From Puffinus mauretanicus (lineage: Eukaryota > Chordata > Aves > Procellariiformes > Procellariidae), in the NCBI GenBank assembly GCA_023333565.1, contig JAJKFH010004053.1, positions 2,480,001 to 2,544,000 on the forward strand: DNA of 64,000 nt. Direction: 5' to 3'. The notes beneath the pieces were generated by a model. It was not told where the DNA came from, searched no databases, and worked only from the letters and a program-made list of their open reading frames with translations. Position numbers and translations under genes: made by a program. Below are positions 60,653 through 64,000 of this stretch, in pieces. How positions within the stretch are numbered: position 1 is the first letter of the stretch; every line of letters begins with the position of its first letter.

Positions 60653-62420
60653 TTTTTAATGAAATAATTTAGATAAATGTGAGCTGAGGGAAAACCTTTC
60701 TGTCTGCCTTAGTTTAATGACTCTATTGTCTGAGCTATTTGAGGGAAATAGAGTAAGCGGAATGCAATGACTGAAACAAATCATTGATATAAGTTTCATA
60801 ATATCTGTATGGAAAATAATGTGTACTGTCAGTTCTGTCACTAACTGAAGTGGTCAGTAGGGACAGATGTACGCATTGGTGCACTCATTTGTTTTCTTTA
60901 TAAAAGTATTTTAAATGGGAAAAGCTGATAGACAAATCATTAAAAATATCATTCAAACCTCATTAAAATTGGGAAAAAAAGAAAGTGCTTAACACTGAAC
61001 ATTTTCCCTTGAACATTCTACAGTGCAAAATATCAAATTCTATATTGTGCATGTTATTTCAAAGAGGTGATATGGCAGTTGCCACAGTAACAAGGCTTTT
61101 TTAAAAGCTAAAATAAAGGATGTTGCTGACATGACCCATCATAACAATAACTCACATGACCATGGGATTCAGGAAGATAAGATAATCTAGAGAAAAAAAA
61201 CAACCAAAAAGAAAAAAGAAAATCCTAGAATTGCATCTAATCTTCTAAAGAAGTTTCTTCTCTCTTGTCTATCAATAAAAATAAACACATCTCACAAACA
61301 CCTTCCAGAGTTGTAAGCGAATATGCATGTCTGCAGTTATTGTTTTACTCATAATAAGTAACCATGATGTTTTCTTTTAAATATATATGGTACTTCAGGT
61401 AAGGATCCATCCTATTTTCACAGCAGAATTTCTTTTTTTGTTCAGCAAAGGTTAGGAGAGCTGCAGAGCATTGTGAGGAGAGATGGGTCTGCCAGGGTGT
61501 GTATCCCTTGGTAATAGGTGCCTGCTATGTACTGCAAGACAAGAGGGAGTTTGAGATGCGTAAGACTACAGCGATGGCACCAAGCCCTGCAATTGAGCAG
61601 AGAGCACGCACTGCTCTCCCTTTGAGCGTGAACTCCTGGTACGGAGGAGCAGAAATAAATGCCTCCTCCATGACTAGCTCCAGCCCAAGGGCTGTGTCTG
61701 GTACTGGGGAAACAGCAGTGTTGACCTCTACTGCTGACGGCTGATTGATCTTATTTCCTACTCTTTCTTCCATAGCTGAACATTTACCTCAAGGCCTGTT
61801 CTGCCACTGTTTGTGAAGAATTTACAATCTGTTAGTAAGCAACCTGTAGATCTTGCAAGAAAACTGTAGTCAAAAAAGTGCATGATGAAACACAGCAAAA
61901 AAACACAGTACAGTTACCAATAACAAAGTTTTTAAGTCCACGTCTAAAGATCACCTATGACAACCAATAGCAGTTGCACCAAGCATTCATAGCAATACCC
62001 AGAAATACGTCATCAAAGCTTCATAAACCTGTTATGGATGCACAGTCATAGACTGGGACAGTGAAATCTGTGTGATGGGGCATCAGCCATGCAGCCTCTT
62101 GACCCCCAGCCTCATCAGGGCTCTGACCCAGGCACCTTTCCTGGCTGCAGGAGTCAGCAATATGGTTTGCTAGCAATCCCAAATGTTTTGTTGCCTTGAT
62201 GGGTAGGTAGACTTTTCTTCTAAGATTTCTTCTCTTTTGATTCATTTTGATGAAGATCATTTCTTCACATCTACATTGACATTTCAGATCACCTTTCACC
62301 TATGATGACAGGGGAGTTCTTTCATATATATATGTATTTTTTATATCCACGCATGCACATGCGCAGACACATACACAAAAATATGTATATGCAAGTATGC
62401 ATGGAAAGATGAATTTTTCT

Positions 62421-62448
62421 TTCATTCATTCATTCATTCATTCATTCA
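62421..62448. repeat. (TTCA)7 microsatellite
   Basis: Seven perfect tetranucleotide units. Confidence 0.95.
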
Positions 62449-62843
62449 TGCATTTTCTTCCTGTATGAAAGTGAGCTGTGATCTATCAAATAGATGTTTC
62501 CCAATCTCCCTTCAAATTTTGTGAAGTATGATACATATATTCTCTATTATTGTAACCAGATGGTAAAAAAATGAAGACTGCATTAATTTTAATGCTTTGT
62601 ACTTTAATCTGTTTTTTTTTTAAATACCAGACCCAATTAATCACTGTTTATAATTTCTTGAATATTAAGCAATTGACACCCGTAGATAATCCAGCTGCCC
62701 ATTTTCAAAAATAGACAGCACATATGTTTGTCTGAGATATTAAAACTAATGTGACCGAAACGAAAATACAATAAAAGAAGAGGCAGTTTGCAGTTAATGT
62801 AAAATGAAGGATCCAAAACTTAGATCCAATGAAACAAGGTATG

Positions 62844-62896
62844 ACATGCTATGGTTTTCATACTATACATGCTAAGACACGCTATGGTGTTCATAC
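62844..62896. repeat. Imperfect tandem duplication, period 33
   Basis: A 20-base unit (62844-62863) recurs at 62877-62896 with two mismatches, both around the core GCTATGGT. Confidence 0.75.
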
Positions 62897-63110
62897 CATA
62901 GGTAAGAAAATATAAAACTCGATCTCATATTCCTAAAGAGACTGGGAAGCTGAAAGACATTTTTCATGAACCAGCTCAGTAAGAGTTTTGAAGCAAGGGA
63001 CCACAGCTAGGTGCTCAGCCGTAGGGCCTTCATAAATCTCTGTCTTCCCTTTCTTCAAATGCAAGGAGAGGTACAGTGCAGTTTGTATTTTCTTTCTGCT
63101 CACAAAGTTA

Positions 63111-63134
63111 GTGCAGAAGTTTGTGCAGAAGTTT
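63111..63134. repeat. Two-copy tandem duplication, period 12
   Basis: GTGCAGAAGTTT is repeated head to tail (63111-63122, 63123-63134) without mismatch. Confidence 0.9.
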
Positions 63135-63565
63135 GCATAAGGACAAAGCTGAAATTTTGTCTAAGCATCTAATTGACACATTTGTTTTGAGTCTGCCCAT
63201 TTGGGGCTGAAGCCAGAAATTGAGCCAGAAATAACCAGAGTTCTCAGCAGAGGCTATGCATAAGTCATCTTCCCTAGCAGCAGTTACAGCCTATTTCCAG
63301 CCTATCGTATACAGATTTTATCCTTTTAATGAACTTTTACTGTAAATTCTTCTTTCTAGGTACCCATAACTTAAGGTAAGTATAAGTTCTACTTTACACT
63401 CGCTGTTGTTTTTGCAGGCAGTTCTATTTTTGTAGGAAGGGATCAAGAGGGTGAAACTTATTAAAATTTTATTTTACTGCTCTGGAGTCTTTAGAATTAA
63501 AAAAAAAAAAAAACTAAAAAATTCAAGAAGTCTTTCAGAAGCATTTATGTTTTGTCTCTGACTCA

Positions 63566-63600
63566 ATAAAACAAAACAAAACAAAACAAAACAAAAACCA
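63566..63600. repeat. (AAAAC)n simple repeat
   Basis: About six AAAAC units, followed by more A/C-rich sequence to about 63607. Confidence 0.9.
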
Positions 63601-64000
63601 AAAAAAGTCCATAAAACTAATTCTTTTCTGTTTTTGAGAAAAATTGTCTGAGAAATAAAGGTTACAAGTTAAAGGTTATATATGAGGCTTACCTTGTGTT
63701 CTCTGATATTGTCTTGTTCTTGAATGTCACCTTGTTTACAGTCACTGAGGTCAACTGACTTATTGTACAGCAAACATAATGTGATGCCAAATGTAGGTCC
63801 TTAGTTTGAAATATGGATGCATCTAATCCCAGCCATCACCATCTCCTGGCTAACCTTTGAAAAAATCATGTATGCTCAGGAAAGCAGGTTAGTTATTGTT
63901 TTAAATACTTTGGTGAAAATCTGAAGTAATGTTGATATTCATGGAGTTATTGGAATCACTCTGAATTAAAATAAATGTTGCTGAAGGAATGGCATACACA

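Larger units (their letters stand above)
60653..64000. other. Single-copy DNA with simple repeats, no gene seen
   Basis: This block is A+T-rich with several short repeats listed separately and a run of 15 A at 63499-63513. No coding region was recognised. The open frames at 61499-61773 lie on opposite strands over the same bases and have no domain. Confidence 0.55.

Noticed and set aside
1..64000. CRISPR array, tRNA or rRNA gene, or phage-like system
   Set aside because: No regularly spaced repeats with unique spacers, no cloverleaf with A/B boxes I could support, and no rRNA-like sequence. The organism is an animal.

Overview
This window looks like non-coding DNA from a bird genome. It is A+T-rich and CpG-poor, has no convincing host gene, and its recognisable content is almost entirely avian-type retroposons. 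These are CR1 LINEs, with RT ORFs, 8-base 3' tail repeats and no poly(A), plus two solo retroviral LTRs. One LTR belongs to a family I recognise as widespread in birds. The CR1 subfamily of the two minus-strand copies suggests Neoaves (inference). No tRNA, rRNA, CRISPR array or bacterial-style operon is visible. The window is most simply an intergenic desert or a large intron.

Layout. Positions 1-17.4 kb are mostly single-copy A+T-rich DNA, with a very tentative exon-like signal at 1-87 and 603-652, a CpG-retaining patch near 4.75-4.82 kb, and small repeats. An ancient, heavily decayed CR1 RT fragment lies at 17.45-18.01 kb (+). From 18 to 28.5 kb there is more single-copy DNA, with two stretches that look like possible conserved non-coding elements. 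A 5'-truncated CR1 (copy A, minus) occupies 28559-30371. A solo LTR in minus orientation lies at 39590-40161, flanked by a 5-bp target duplication that differs by one CpG transition. A nearly full-length CR1 (copy B, minus) occupies about 43052-47502, with a CpG-rich 5' UTR, a broken ORF1 (SGNH/esterase-like domain) and a broken ORF2 (endonuclease plus RT). An ancient CR1 RT fragment lies at 49.43-49.72 kb (+), a CR1 3' fragment of a different subfamily (copy C, plus) at 51549-52263, a second solo LTR (plus) at 57715-58313, and an ancient retroposon tail at 60565-60652. The rest is single-copy DNA with short tandem repeats.

Nothing here works together as a pathway: all ORFs of note are decayed transposon ORFs. 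The most interesting signal is the relationship between CR1 copies A and B, two direct repeats about 14.5 kb apart. Their divergence is strongly mosaic. A 298-bp tract is perfectly identical, including seven CpGs and an in-frame stop codon, yet it is bordered by segments that differ by several percent. This suggests gene conversion or recombination between the copies, and the pair is also a substrate for deletion or duplication of the 14.5 kb between them. I did not find a convincing undescribed biological system.
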